Positions 17,442 through 25,824 of a stretch of DNA of 63,179 bases are shown in pieces. Made by a program: the position numbers and the translations under genes. Source of the stretch: Alphaproteobacteria bacterium (GTDB lineage: Bacteria > Pseudomonadota > Alphaproteobacteria > Caulobacterales > Hyphomonadaceae); NCBI GenBank assembly GCA_009909065.1, contig JAAANZ010000120.1:1-63179 (forward strand). Direction: 5' to 3'. The notes under the pieces were generated by a model. That model was not told the DNA's origin, did not search any database, and saw nothing but the letters and a program-made list of their open reading frames with translations. Every line of letters begins with the position of its first letter. Within the stretch, counting starts at the first letter, position 1.

Positions 17442-17768
17442 TCAATTGTGTGGGTTATCGGCGGTTTTCCATCAGGCTCATCCAGAGCGAAGGCGAAGGA
17501 TGAGCCTGATCCGGGAAGCCTGCATCAGCAGGAAGGCGCTCGTCCTTGGTCTTCGCTCCGGGTGAACGCCTTTGAAGTCGTGTCTCTGCCGGCTTGATGA
17601 AAAGCCGTCAGGGGACCAGTACCATCACCATCGGCGCCTTTGGGCCAATAAGCGCCCTTCCGTTCCAGACTGAGACACGACCGCCCAGCCGCAGGTCATA
17701 AACAGAACGATTGTCCACGGGATCAATCCTGATCGGTTGATTTCAGGATCACAACCGAAACGGATTGA
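17442..17768. other. Spacer between trpB and the cutA region
   Basis: Apart from the palindromes at 17471-17573, this stretch has no gene I can support. On the minus strand at about 17635-17740 a short frame reads DNRSVYDLRLGGRVSVWNG and ends PMVMVLVP. It looks protein-like but lacks a good start and may be the tail of a decayed gene. Near 17722-17768 there are several GATCAA/TTGATC words around the trpB end, with no clear terminator. Confidence 0.4.
17471..17573. repeat. REP-like palindromes in inverted pair
   Basis: The first palindrome has perfect 13-base arms, ATCAGGCTCATCC (17471-17483) and its complement (17498-17510), around a loop reading AGAGCGAAGGCGAA. About 30 bases on, the sequence CGTCCTTGGTCTTCGCTCC (17541-17559) is an inverted, diverged copy of the loop plus right arm. 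AAGGCG/CGCCTT pairs flank it. This head-to-head layout resembles REP doublets (REPINs). Confidence 0.5.
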
Positions 17769-18980
17769 TCAAACCGCCTCGCCCAGCGCTTCCGCCACGC
17801 TGAACACATCCTTGTCGCCGCGTCCGCACATGTTGAGGATGACGATCCCGCCCTCGCCGATCTCGCGCAGCACCTTACCGGCGCGCGCAAGCGCATGGGC
17901 CGGTTCCAGCGCCGGGAGGATGCCTTCCAGCCGTGTGCAGAGCTGGAAGGCGTCCAGGGCGTCGTCATCCGTGCAGGAGAGATATTCCGCCCGGCCGGTA
18001 TCACGCAGGAAGGCGTGTTCCGGCCCGATTCCGGGATAGTCGAGCCCGGCGCTGATCGAATGCGCGTCGGCAATCTGGCCGCCCTCGTCCTGCAGGAGAT
18101 AGGTGCGGTTGCCATGCAGGATGCCGGGCGCCCCGCCATTCAGGCTGGCGGCGTGCGCGCCGCTGTCGACGCCATGGCCGGCCGCCTCGACACCGATAAG
18201 GCGCACATCCTCATCCTCCAGGAAGGGATGGAACAGGCCGATCGCGTTGGAGCCCCCGCCGATACAGGCCATCAGCGCATCGGGCAGACGGCCCTCGCGC
18301 TCGAGGATCTGCGCCCGCGCCTCTCGCCCGATGATCGACTGGAAGTCGCGCACAAGCTGGGGATAGGGGTGCGGGCCGGCGGCCGTGCCGATGACATAGA
18401 ACGTGTTCTCGACATTCGTCACCCAGTCGCGCAGGGCCTCGTTCATCGCATCCTTCAGCGTGCCCGTGCCCGATGAGACGGGCACGATCTCGGCGCCCAG
18501 CAGCTTCATGCGGAACACGTTCGGCTTCTGGCGCTCGACATCCGCCTCGCCCATGAAAACCGTGCAGGGCAGGCCGAAGCGCGCGCACACCGTGGCGGTG
18601 GCCACGCCATGCTGGCCCGCGCCCGTCTCGGCGATGATCCGTGTCTTGCCCATGCGCCGGGCGAGCAACACCTGGCCGAGCACATTGTTGATCTTGTGCG
18701 CGCCGGTATGATTGAGCTCATCGCGCTTGAGATAGAGTTTCGCGCCGCCGAAATGCTCCGTCAGCCGTTCCGCAAGGTAGAGCGGGGAGGGCCGGCCGAC
18801 ATAATGGGTCCACAGATCCTGCATCTCCGCCTCGAAGGCCGGATCCTGCTTGGCCGCTTCGTATTCCGCCTCCAGGTCGAGCACCAGCGGCATCAGCGTC
18901 TCGGCGACATAGCGCCCGCCAAACTCGCCGAAACGTCCCTTCTCGTCCGGCCACTGCGACAAGGCATTGGGTTTAGCCAT
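17769..18980 (-). CDS. trpB: Tryptophan synthase beta chain
   Basis: A 403-residue PLP enzyme that condenses indole with serine to make tryptophan. The PLP lysine lies in HTGAHKINN (about residue 90), and the phosphate-binding loop GGGSNAIG is present (about 235). [11 protein letters not shown] near the N-terminus is typical. The ATG at 18980 is chosen by family alignment; 17 extra codons upstream fall in trpF. The start overlaps the trpF stop by eight bases, so the two are coupled. Confidence 0.97.
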   Translation of the reverse strand: MAKPNALSQWPDEKGRFGEFGGRYVAETLMPLVLDLEAEYEAAKQDPAFEAEMQDLWTHYVGRPSPLYLAERLTEHFGGAKLYLKRDELNHTGAHKINNVLGQVLLARRMGKTRIIAETGAGQHGVATATVCARFGLPCTVFMGEADVERQKPNVFRMKLLGAEIVPVSSGTGTLKDAMNEALRDWVTNVENTFYVIGTAAGPHPYPQLVRDFQSIIGREARAQILEREGRLPDALMACIGGGSNAIGLFHPFLEDEDVRLIGVEAAGHGVDSGAHAASLNGGAPGILHGNRTYLLQDEGGQIADAHSISAGLDYPGIGPEHAFLRDTGRAEYLSCTDDDALDAFQLCTRLEGILPALEPAHALARAGKVLREIGEGGIVILNMCGRGDKDVFSVAEALGEAV

Positions 18981-19650
18981 TGTTTCTCGGTCCTTTTGCC
19001 GCCCCGATAAAATCTGCAATCCCGGACGCATCCTTTACGCCCGGCGCGCTTTCGACGCCAGAGGACACATCGACCGCGGGCGCGCGCGTGCGCTCGATGG
19101 CCCTGGCCACATTCGGCGGGTTCAGCCCCCCGGCCAGCAGCCAGGGCCGAGGCGCGCGCCAACCCTCCAGCAGCGACCAGTCGAAGGCCGCGCCATGTCC
19201 GCCGGTCCGGGCCGCGTCTCCTGGCGGGCGCGCATCGAGGAGCAGCCGGTCGGCCGCCTCATAGTCGCCCGCGCGTTCGAGATCGGCCGGCGCGCTGACG
19301 GCCAGAGCCTTCCACACCTCGATCGGGGGCGCGAGATCGCCAGCGAATGCCTCGATGAAGTCGGGGGTCTCCTTGCCGTGAAACTGGAACACATCCGGCT
19401 GCTGGGCGCCCGCAAGCGTTGTGAGGGTGCGCGCATCGGCATCGGCGACAAGCGCGACGGATTTCACTGCCGCTTCGCGAGCGGCAGAGACGAGATCGAC
19501 AAACAGGTCGAAACGACCCGGCCCCTCATCCCCCAGCACATTGCGCGGGCTGGCCGGCACGAGCACGAAGCCGACCCAGTCGGCTCCGCATTCGGCGGCA
19601 TGGCGAACCATCTGAGGCGTCGTCACCCCGCAGATCTTCACCGCGGTCAT
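18973..19650 (-). CDS. trpF: Phosphoribosylanthranilate isomerase
   Basis: A 225-residue TIM-barrel enzyme of tryptophan synthesis that converts phosphoribosylanthranilate to CdRP. The N-terminus carries the catalytic cysteine motif [12 protein letters not shown], followed by [17 protein letters not shown]; the C-terminal phosphate-binding strand reads [14 protein letters not shown]. The ATG at 19650 is set by the family N-terminus and overlaps the upstream ycgN-like stop as ATGA. It begins the trpF-trpB unit. Confidence 0.96.
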   Translation of the reverse strand: MTAVKICGVTTPQMVRHAAECGADWVGFVLVPASPRNVLGDEGPGRFDLFVDLVSAAREAAVKSVALVADADARTLTTLAGAQQPDVFQFHGKETPDFIEAFAGDLAPPIEVWKALAVSAPADLERAGDYEAADRLLLDARPPGDAARTGGHGAAFDWSLLEGWRAPRPWLLAGGLNPPNVARAIERTRAPAVDVSSGVESAPGVKDASGIADFIGAAKGPRNNG

Positions 19651-20114
19651 GGCGCATTGCCTTTCCAGTCCACGATCCAGTCGATCTGGTCCTCGTCGAG
19701 CACTGTGTCCTCGCTCTTCGTCCGGCCCATGATCGAGTGGCCCTCGCGGTGAATCCGCTCGGGGTCTCCGCAAACAAGATGGTGCCAGTGCGGCAGGTCG
19801 CGGCCCTCATGAACCAGCCGGTAGGCGCAGGTGCGCGGCATCCACTTGATCTCTTCGATCTTGGCCGGGGTCAGCTTCACGCAGTCAGGCACCTTGGCCT
19901 TGCGGTTCTCGTAATCCGAACACCGGCAGGTGCCGGCATCCAGCAGCCGGCAATGCAGGCGCGTATAGGCGATCTCGCCGGTGTCGATATCCTCCAGCTT
20001 GAGCAGGCAGCATTTCGCACAGCCATCGCACAGCGATTCCCATTCCTGCGCACTCATCTCGTCGAGGCGTTTCGTCTTCCAGAAAGGCCCGGTCAATCGA
20101 GGACATCCTGCCAT
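19647..20114 (-). CDS. UPF0260 (YcgN-like) cysteine-cluster protein
   Basis: A 155-residue protein of the YcgN/YkgJ group. It matches E. coli YcgN along its length: FWKTKRLDEMSAQEWESLC, then the cysteine cluster CDGCAKCCLLKLED, C-R-CSDYENR, PDCVKLTP, and PRTCAYRLVHEGRDLPHWH. The cysteines suggest metal or iron-sulfur binding, but the function is not established. It overlaps trpF by four bases and the next gene upstream by 22. Confidence 0.9.
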   Translation of the reverse strand: MAGCPRLTGPFWKTKRLDEMSAQEWESLCDGCAKCCLLKLEDIDTGEIAYTRLHCRLLDAGTCRCSDYENRKAKVPDCVKLTPAKIEEIKWMPRTCAYRLVHEGRDLPHWHHLVCGDPERIHREGHSIMGRTKSEDTVLDEDQIDWIVDWKGNAP

Positions 20115-20368
20115 TCGGGATGGCGGGCCAGTTGCGCCTTGGCAAAGCCGCAGATCGGGACGAGCCTGAAATCCTCGGCCCGTGCCTTTTCCACGAGCGC
20201 GCCGACAAGGGCCGTGCCAAGGCCGCGCCCGCCCAGCGCGTCGGGAACCTCCACGAAATCGACCCGCATCACGCCGGGCCGTTCCCAGGAATAATCGATC
20301 TTCAGCTCATGGCCCTCGACCTGTGCGGTGAGTTTCGAGCCTTCATCGGTCAGGATCAGATCCGTCAT
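20093..20368 (-). CDS. Small GNAT-family N-acetyltransferase
   Basis: A 91-residue single-domain protein of the short YjdJ/GNAT type. The strand VMRVDFVEVPDALGGRGLG and the acetyl-CoA loop GGRGLGTALV are the key signs, with PICGFAKAQLARHPEW near the C-terminus typical of this short family. The substrate is unknown. It lies nine bases after the photolyase-like gene and overlaps the ycgN-like gene. Confidence 0.86.
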   Translation of the reverse strand: MTDLILTDEGSKLTAQVEGHELKIDYSWERPGVMRVDFVEVPDALGGRGLGTALVGALVEKARAEDFRLVPICGFAKAQLARHPEWQDVLD

Positions 20369-20377
20369 GGTGTCATT

Positions 20378-21625
20378 CTAAACCGGCAGGCCGAGCTCGG
20401 CCAGCGTTGCGGGAATCTGCTTCTTGAGCTTGAAGAAACCGGCCGTGGCATGCGGCCAGAAGGCCGCGTCCCAGTCACGCTGGCGATAGAGGAGGTGGAT
20501 CCCCTCATCGGCAAGCGCCTCTCGCGCCGCGTCGAGCTTCGGGCGCACCCAGCCGACCGGCGGAAATCCGGTGAGGATCGTGTTGGTGCCGGCCGCACCG
20601 GCAAGCTCTCGCAATTGCGCGGCGAGATCCGCGTCGCCATCGAGCCTTTCCCCCACTACGCCGAGCAGCGCCTCCCCGCGCTCCAGAGCATCGGACATGG
20701 CGTGACCGACGAAATCCCTGGCCCGGACTCCGGCGCCCTCCGGACTGCGCGCATCCGGGAAGACGACACCGCCCAGCGCCGCGACCCGCGCCCCCGGCGG
20801 GCGCAGCGTTTCGACATTCATGTCTTCCTCGGTCAATAGCATGGCGATCTCGCCTTCCGGCAGCCGGTCACCGTGGCGCAGGTCGCTTTTCGGCGGGTTC
20901 GCGAAACCGTCAATCGCGGGCGCTTCCGGCGCCAGGCCCTCCGGATCGAAGCGCGCGTCGGTGTATTTGCGGATATTGGCGCGGCGCGCGAGATAGGTCT
21001 TGCCCGGCGTGTGAAGTCCGCCGACCCAGCGCCAGGACAGCGTGTTCGAGGCGGCATCCCCGTCCATGAGGTGGCGCACGAAGAAATCGGCTCCCAGCTC
21101 CCAGGGCAGTTTCAGGGTGAAGATCCAGATCGAGGCGAACCACATGCGCGCATGATTGTGCAGATAGCCGGTGTCCACCAGTTCCCGCGCCCAGGCATCG
21201 AAGCAGTCGATCCCGGTGCGCCCTTCGGTCGCTTCCTCGAACGCCGTCCTGAGGCCGGCATTGCCGGCAAGCCGATCATGCTGGCGGTCGAGTTCCTGGC
21301 GATAGACAGTCCACACGGCGGGGCGGTGTTCCAGCCAGCCCTTGAAATAGGTCCGCCAGCAGACCTCCTGGACGAATTTCTCCGCCGTCGACAGGGCGAA
21401 ACGCTCAAGTGCCTTGCGGGCCGCCTCTTCCTCCAGGATCTGCCGCGTGCGGATCCACGGCGAGAGCATGGAGACATTGCGCCGCTCGCGCGGCCCGAAA
21501 TCATGATTGCGTTCGCTCGCGTAGCGCCGCCCCATGGCGGGGGCAAAGCCCTCAAGCCTTTGAAGGCCCGCCCGGCGCGTCGGTGTCAGGTCAACCGTGT
21601 CGAGATCGTCAAATAGCTCAGCCAT
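20378..21625 (-). CDS. Photolyase/cryptochrome-like FAD protein with reversed domain order
   Basis: A 415-residue protein. Residues 35-245 match the helical FAD-binding domain of DNA photolyases: SMLSPWIRTRQIL, NHARMWFASIWIFTLKLPWE, and DGDAASNTLSWRWVGGLHTP with the conserved Asp-x-Asp and Asn. Normally an alpha/beta antenna domain of about 130 residues comes first; here the FAD domain starts almost at residue 1. An alpha/beta-looking region follows instead (about 270-415: ARVAALGGVVF, AAGTNTILTGFPPVGW, AFWPHATAGFFKLKKQIP). This looks like a permuted photolyase. Whether it repairs DNA or signals light cannot be told. Confidence 0.8.
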   Translation of the reverse strand: MAELFDDLDTVDLTPTRRAGLQRLEGFAPAMGRRYASERNHDFGPRERRNVSMLSPWIRTRQILEEEAARKALERFALSTAEKFVQEVCWRTYFKGWLEHRPAVWTVYRQELDRQHDRLAGNAGLRTAFEEATEGRTGIDCFDAWARELVDTGYLHNHARMWFASIWIFTLKLPWELGADFFVRHLMDGDAASNTLSWRWVGGLHTPGKTYLARRANIRKYTDARFDPEGLAPEAPAIDGFANPPKSDLRHGDRLPEGEIAMLLTEEDMNVETLRPPGARVAALGGVVFPDARSPEGAGVRARDFVGHAMSDALERGEALLGVVGERLDGDADLAAQLRELAGAAGTNTILTGFPPVGWVRPKLDAAREALADEGIHLLYRQRDWDAAFWPHATAGFFKLKKQIPATLAELGLPV

Positions 21626-21642
21626 GGCGTAGCAGGTAGGGC

Positions 21643-22740
21643 TCAGGGCCTGCGCGGCGATGCCGGGGGCCCGCTCGCGGCAGCGCTCGCGGTCAGTTGC
21701 CGCGCCATCTCCATACTCTGCCCGGCCGCAGCCTCACGCGAATCCGGGGACAGGTCGGCCATCGCAATCACCTGTTCGCACACGCCGGCCGCGCGCCGGC
21801 GCTGTTTTTCGTATCGCGGATCGTAATGCTCCCGCATGAGCTCGCCCGCCAAAGTCTGCCAGTCTCCGCGCGCATGCATCTCCCGCCAGCGGGCAAGGGT
21901 ATCACGGCTGTGATAGGGCTGCAGCCGACCGATCCGCGCGGCAAAATCGGCACTCTCGGCAATGTCGCGATATGTCTCGACAAGATAGGCCGCCCGCGCT
22001 TCCAGCGGGGCCTGCACATGGATCCGCGGGGCGCCCATCATCGCCTTCCAGAGCCCGGGCGGCAGGTTGCGTTCGCCGACGCGGCTGGATTCGGCCTCGA
22101 CGATCACCGGCCGGGCGGGATCGAGCCCCGTTATCGCCTGCGCCAGCCCGGATTCGAAGGCTTTCTGCGCCGGCTGGCCGCCGGGCCTGGCGCCGAAGAG
22201 CGAGCCGCGATGGTGCGCCAGCCCTTCGAGATCCAGCACCTGGCCGCCCTGCCGGGCGATCCGCTGGAGAAGATCGGTCTTGGCCGTACCGGTATTGCCA
22301 TCGAGCAACACGACCGGAGCCGCCCATTGCGTGTCATAAAGCAACCGGACCACCGCCCGCCGCCAGCTGCGATACCCGCCCTCCAGCGTCTCGGCGCGCC
22401 AGCCGACCTGTTTCAGGATGATGCCCATGGCGCCTGAGCGCTGACCGCCCCGCCAACAATAGATGAGCGGGCAATAGTCGCGCGCCTTGCCGGCAAAATG
22501 GCTGTCGAGATGGGCGGCGATATTGCGCGCGATGATCGCTGCCCCGGTCTTGCGTGCCGTGAAAGGGTCTTCCTGCTTGTAAAGCGTGCCCACGCGGGCG
22601 CGTTCGGCATTCGACAGCACGGGCAGGCTCAGCGCCCCGGGCAGGTGGTCTTCGGCGAATTCGGCCGGTGAGCGCACATCGATGATTTCGTCAAAGGGCA
22701 AATCGGCCAGTTCGGCGATGCCGGGCAAGGGGTAGCTCAT
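21643..22740 (-). CDS. mnmH: tRNA 2-selenouridine synthase
   Basis: A 365-residue enzyme that replaces sulfur by selenium (through a geranylated intermediate) in the wobble uridine of certain tRNAs. The N-terminal rhodanese domain has IIDVRSPAEF and the catalytic cysteine in YCWRGGQRS (Cys95). The C-terminal P-loop domain begins VVLLDGNTGTAKTDLL; its Walker A has Ala where Gly is usual before Lys. It needs selenophosphate, so a selD gene is expected elsewhere. The ATG at 22740 is preferred over one eight codons upstream because MSYPLPG leads into the domain. Confidence 0.9.
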   Translation of the reverse strand: MSYPLPGIAELADLPFDEIIDVRSPAEFAEDHLPGALSLPVLSNAERARVGTLYKQEDPFTARKTGAAIIARNIAAHLDSHFAGKARDYCPLIYCWRGGQRSGAMGIILKQVGWRAETLEGGYRSWRRAVVRLLYDTQWAAPVVLLDGNTGTAKTDLLQRIARQGGQVLDLEGLAHHRGSLFGARPGGQPAQKAFESGLAQAITGLDPARPVIVEAESSRVGERNLPPGLWKAMMGAPRIHVQAPLEARAAYLVETYRDIAESADFAARIGRLQPYHSRDTLARWREMHARGDWQTLAGELMREHYDPRYEKQRRRAAGVCEQVIAMADLSPDSREAAAGQSMEMARQLTASAAASGPPASPRRP

Positions 22741-22895
22741 CCAGCCCGATCTAGCCCCCTGCACGGCCTTTCGCCAGCCGAAACCGGCCGCACGCTAAAG
22801 CCCCCATCTTCCGCTCCACTCCAGACCATCGCTTTATATCCTTGTTTTTGCGCAAGTCTTCGTTCGCAATCGATTCCAATGGCTCCGAGCTTGCT

Positions 22896-23405
22896 TTAAC
22901 GCGGACCATCCTCATCATCGTCCAGGCGCTCATACTCGCCCTCGATGATCGGCCCCTCGGTTTCGTCCGGCCGGCTCCGTCTTGCGCTTTCGGTCCGGAA
23001 AAGCGTTTCCATGGCCTGGCGCCGGGAGTCCAGGATGGAGCCGAAGAACCGACTGATCGCCACGGACATCCCCAGCGGAATGAGCGCCAGCGCCATATCG
23101 ACAAGCCCGATCTCGCGCACGAGCGAGGTCTCCTTGAACAATGCCGATACGCCCAGAACGGCAATGAACAGGATCGCCGAGGGAATCAGCCGGCTGGCGA
23201 ATATGGCCAGGAGCCGGCTGGCGGTCCGCCCGGCCATGGACGGATGGTGACGCAGGGCCAGCCATCGCCCCGCTGTCATGGCCAGGGCGATCAATACGAC
23301 GCTCAGCAGGCTGCGCTCCAACAGTGCGGCAAGAATGACCGCCAGCGGAAAAACCGCCGAACCGAGCACTCTCAGCCAAATGGCCCATTGCAGATTGGCA
23401 AGCAT
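22896..23405 (-). CDS. Uncharacterised integral membrane protein
   Basis: A 169-residue protein with four likely membrane segments (about residues 8-40, 72-92 and 102-122) and an acidic C-terminal tail ending in a run of Asp/Glu. No family is recognised. The ATG at 23405 (MLANLQWAIWLRVLG) places the first membrane helix at the start; the frame is open upstream but would cross into the divergent ecm gene. It is divergent from ecm with an 85-base gap. Confidence 0.65.
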   Translation of the reverse strand: MLANLQWAIWLRVLGSAVFPLAVILAALLERSLLSVVLIALAMTAGRWLALRHHPSMAGRTASRLLAIFASRLIPSAILFIAVLGVSALFKETSLVREIGLVDMALALIPLGMSVAISRFFGSILDSRRQAMETLFRTESARRSRPDETEGPIIEGEYERLDDDEDGPR

Positions 23406-23490
23406 CCTGCGACTCCTCTCGCGCACCTTTCCGCCTTGCCACAACTGGCGCGGGCGGTCATGCTGCGGCGCATTATACGGATGAAAGACC

Positions 23491-25488
23491 ATGCCCGATA
23501 CCGAGACAAATTATCAGCACGATCCCGACAGGCCCTGGATCTTCCGCACCTATGCCGGCCATTCCACGGCAGAAGCGTCCAATGCGCTCTATCGTTCCAA
23601 TCTGGCCAAGGGGCAGACCGGACTGTCCATTGCCTTCGACCTGCCCACGCAGACCGCTTATGATGGCGACCATATTCTCTCGAGGGGCGAGGTTGGCAAG
23701 GTCGGCGTGCCCGTCTCCCATCTCGGCGACATGCGCACCTTGTTCCGTGACCTGCCGCTCGAGGAGATGAACACCTCCATGACCATCAATGCGCCGGCGG
23801 CCTGGCTGCTGGCGCTCTATGTCGCACTGGCCGACGAACGCGGCGATGACCGCAAGCAGCTTCGCGGCACGACGCAGAATGACATCATCAAGGAATATCT
23901 CTCGCGCGGCACCTATGTCTTCCCGCCGCGCCCCTCGCTGCGCCTGATCAATGACATGATGAGCTGGTGCTACACCGAGGTTCCGAAATGGAACCCGATG
24001 AATGTGTGTTCCTACCACCTTCAGGAAGCTGGTGCGACTCCGGAGCAGGAACTGGCTTATGCGCTCGCAACCGCTGTGGCGGTGCTCGATACGGTAAAGG
24101 CGGGCGGCCAGGTACCTGACGAGGATTTCCCGACCGTCTTCGGCCGGATGAGCTTTTTCGTGAATGCCGGCGTGCGCTTTGTCACCGAGCTTTGCAAGAT
24201 GCGCGCATTCGTCGATCTGTGGGAGGAGATCGGTCGCGAGCGCTATGGCGTGGAAAACGAGAAATCGCTGCGTTTTCGCTATGGCGTGCAGGTCAATTCG
24301 CTTGGCCTGACCGAGCAGCAGCCGGAAAACAATGTCTACCGCATCCTGATCGAGGCGCTGGCCGTCACCTTGTCCAAGCGCGCGCGCTGCCGGGCCCTGC
24401 AGCTGCCAGCCTGGAACGAGGCGCTGGGCCTGCCGCGGCCCTGGGATCAGCAATGGTCCCTGCGCCTGCAACAGATCCTCGCCTATGAAACCGACCTTCT
24501 CGAATTCGAGGACCTGTTTGACGGCAGCCATGTCATCGAAGGCAAGACCGAAGAGCTCAAGGCCACCGCGCGGGCCGAACTCGCCAGGATCGATAAACTC
24601 GGCGGCGCCATCGATGCGGTGGACGATATGAAATCCTCGCTTGTCGGCGCACATATCGAACGCATCCGCGGCATCGAGAGCGGGGATCTCGCCGTGGTCG
24701 GCGTCAATAAATACACGACGACGGAAGACAGCCCGCTCTCGGCCGGCGAAGACGCCATCCAGACAGTGGACCCGGCTGTCGAGAGCGCCCAAATCCGCGC
24801 GCTGGAGGACTGGCGCAAATCACGCGACAATTCCGCCGTTGCAGCGGCGCTGGCCGAGCTCAAATCCGCCGCCGCCAGCGATCGTAACATCATGGAGCCC
24901 TCCATTGCCGCGGCCCGGGCCGGCGTCACGACAGGCGAATGGGGCGCGGCCCTGCGCGAGGTTTTTGGAGAGTATCGCGGGCCGACAGGCGTGGCGCTCA
25001 CGGTTGAGACCGGAGGCGACGAGGATATCGAACGGGTGCGCGCGCGGGTCGGAGAGCTTTCTGACGCGCTCGGCCGGCGGCTGACCTATGTGCTCGGCAA
25101 GCCGGGCCTTGACGGCCATTCCAATGGCGCCGAACAGATCGCGTCGCGCGCGCGCGCTTGCGGCATGGAGGTCGTCTATGAGGGCATCCGCTTCACGCCG
25201 AAGGAAATCGTCGAACAGGCGAAACAGGCCGGGGCCCATGTCGTCGGCCTGTCGATTCTGTCGGGCAGCCATCTCGACCTTGTGCGCGCCACGATTGCCG
25301 AAATGCGCGAGGCCGGCCTCGAGAATGTCCCGCTGGTCGTCGGGGGCATTGTCCCGCCGGAAGATGAGCGTGCGCTGAAACAGATGGGCGTCAAGCGCGT
25401 CTATACGCCCAAGGATTTCCAGATCACCGATATCATGTCCGATGTCGTCGATACGGTGGAAGCGACCTGGCTGGCCCCGACACAATAA
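23491..25488 (+). CDS. ecm: Ethylmalonyl-CoA mutase
   Basis: A 665-residue coenzyme B12 enzyme that converts (2R)-ethylmalonyl-CoA to methylsuccinyl-CoA in the ethylmalonyl-CoA pathway of acetate assimilation. It closely matches the Ecm/MeaA type: RTYAGHSTAEASNALYRSNL, IAFDLPTQTAYDGD, NVCSYHLQEAGATPEQELA and PAWNEALGLPRPWDQQWSLR. The C-terminal cobalamin domain has the base-off motif in PGLDGHSNGAEQIA (D-x-H-x-x-G). Length fits Ecm, shorter than methylmalonyl-CoA mutase large subunits. Its presence suggests that this organism replenishes C4 acids without the glyoxylate shunt, or in addition to it. Confidence 0.95.
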   Translation: MPDTETNYQHDPDRPWIFRTYAGHSTAEASNALYRSNLAKGQTGLSIAFDLPTQTAYDGDHILSRGEVGKVGVPVSHLGDMRTLFRDLPLEEMNTSMTINAPAAWLLALYVALADERGDDRKQLRGTTQNDIIKEYLSRGTYVFPPRPSLRLINDMMSWCYTEVPKWNPMNVCSYHLQEAGATPEQELAYALATAVAVLDTVKAGGQVPDEDFPTVFGRMSFFVNAGVRFVTELCKMRAFVDLWEEIGRERYGVENEKSLRFRYGVQVNSLGLTEQQPENNVYRILIEALAVTLSKRARCRALQLPAWNEALGLPRPWDQQWSLRLQQILAYETDLLEFEDLFDGSHVIEGKTEELKATARAELARIDKLGGAIDAVDDMKSSLVGAHIERIRGIESGDLAVVGVNKYTTTEDSPLSAGEDAIQTVDPAVESAQIRALEDWRKSRDNSAVAAALAELKSAAASDRNIMEPSIAAARAGVTTGEWGAALREVFGEYRGPTGVALTVETGGDEDIERVRARVGELSDALGRRLTYVLGKPGLDGHSNGAEQIASRARACGMEVVYEGIRFTPKEIVEQAKQAGAHVVGLSILSGSHLDLVRATIAEMREAGLENVPLVVGGIVPPEDERALKQMGVKRVYTPKDFQITDIMSDVVDTVEATWLAPTQ

Positions 25489-25824
25489 TGTCCGTTCCCG
25501 GCTGATTTGTTTCGGCTACGTTCGCATGAGTGACCCGATGACAAATTTTTCGGTGTGATCGTCACACCGGGAAGGGAAGAGCACGCCGATAGGGGGGGGC
25601 ACAGGAGATGGCGGGCTTAGAGGGGCTGACCAACCCCTCTCACCCCCGGCCGCGCCGGAATACCATGAACTCCTCGGCGTCTGTGCCCGGCAAAGCCGGT
25701 CCATGCGCAAAACGCGCCACCGGGACGCAAACTGGCGCGCACGGAGCGCGGCCAGTCGATCATGAGAGACGGGCAGATCGTGCGCATGAGCGCTGGCAAG
25801 CCGGCCACCTTCCAGGAAACCCTG
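25489..25824. other. Intergenic region between ecm and the ampG-like gene stop
   Basis: No gene can be supported here. The only clear structure is the palindrome at 25551-25569. A plus-strand ATG at 25608 directly after AGGAG has no spacer and its frame is low in plausibility. No T-rich terminator was seen for either convergent gene. Confidence 0.5.
25551..25569. promoter_or_regulatory. Perfect dyad, possible operator
   Basis: CGGTGTGATCGTCACACCG is a perfect palindrome with a 3-base centre. There is no T run on the right side for either strand, so it is not a standard terminator. The half-sites TGTGA/TCACA resemble Crp half-sites but are only three bases apart instead of six. It could be an operator or a small hairpin that protects the mRNA end of ecm. 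Confidence 0.4.
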
